From Bordetella bronchialis (GTDB taxonomy: Bacteria > Pseudomonadota > Gammaproteobacteria > Burkholderiales > Burkholderiaceae_B): a stretch of DNA of 64,000 nucleotides. The stretch is from NCBI RefSeq assembly GCF_001676705.1, contig NZ_CP016170.1, positions 1 through 64,000 on the forward strand, read 5' to 3'. A model generated the notes under the pieces. The model searched no databases. It saw nothing but the letters and a program-made list of their open reading frames with translations, and had not been told where the DNA came from. This document shows, in pieces, positions 63,906-64,000 of the stretch; the first letter of the stretch is position 1; each line of letters begins with the position of its first letter. The position numbers were made by a program, and so were the translations under genes.

Positions 63906-64000
63906 CGCTGCACACCGCCCTGCTCTTCGCGCTGCTGGCGGCGCTGGTCGTCAGCATGGCGGGCATGTACCTGTACAAGTCCATGGAGGCCAGCATGATC
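63878..64000 (+). CDS. Sensor histidine kinase, N-terminal fragment
   Basis: The first 41 residues of the partner sensor kinase ([25 protein letters not shown]...) overlap the regulator gene by 28 bp and are cut by the window end. A basic stretch is followed by a transmembrane helix, then LYKSMEASM, as in CusS-like kinases. Confidence 0.85.
   Translation, partial: MRGQWRRSLTLHTALLFALLAALVVSMAGMYLYKSMEASMI

Overview
The window starts exactly at the dnaA start codon and runs dnaA-dnaN-gyrB, so it is the origin-proximal end of a chromosome. The high GC content, the DnaA/GyrB sequences, many LysR regulators, five Bug-type periplasmic receptors and DUF4148 small proteins point to a betaproteobacterium of the Alcaligenaceae, most likely a Bordetella or close relative. 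This identification is made by reading, not by database search.

Layout: 1-5.2 kb holds replication genes. 5.3-12.9 kb carries three near-identical ~0.83-0.93 kb modules (conserved leader, identical 107-aa secreted protein, structured 3' tail with terminator), separated by a lower-GC membrane gene and by a LysR-sulfatase-Bug block. 13-19 kb is an acyl-CoA type cluster (FAS1-like dehydratase, acyl-CoA dehydrogenase, class III CoA-transferase, MmgE/PrpD, LysR). 19-26.7 kb is a second catabolic cluster (LysR, Fe-ADH, TauD/TfdA dioxygenase, Bug, FMN hydroxyacid dehydrogenase, SnoaL-like, FAH-like hydrolase, MDR oxidoreductase). 28-34 kb is a leftward sugar-acid-like operon (two enolase-superfamily enzymes, a 2-hydroxyacid dehydrogenase, two Bugs) with a PAS-LuxR and a LysR regulator. 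34-46 kb carries a three-subunit molybdenum hydroxylase with CoxG, acyl-CoA ligase, thioesterase, quinone reductase, an allantoinase-like deacetylase and another Bug. 49.8-60 kb has asparaginase-like, LysR, amidase, a complete Liv-type ABC transporter, a second deacetylase paralogue and XdhC. 60-64 kb has a fourth, diverged DUF4148 gene, a periplasmic molybdopterin oxidoreductase with b-type cytochrome, a secreted DUF5666-like protein, and a CusR/HprR-like two-component system.

The least ordinary parts are two non-coding loci, 26.76-28.15 kb and 45.85-49.7 kb. Each is a pair of long inverted arms built from the same hairpins. At four arms, stems change with compensating bases, 35-bp palindromes keep perfect 15-bp stems with different 5-base loops, and a boundary motif has been amplified into short tandem arrays. 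Both cores contain IS256-family remains: IS-end-like fragments at the first locus, and a transposase remnant split by a complete 1,373-bp IS with a 9-bp target duplication at the second. The 3' tails of the DUF4148 modules are a second candidate for an undescribed element: stems are kept in all three copies although intervening sequence differs, and a possible pseudoknot precedes the terminator.

Taken together, the accessory genes look like peripheral catabolism of organic acids and nitrogen-containing compounds, each block with its own LysR-type regulator and periplasmic binding protein. The exact substrates cannot be read from sequence alone.
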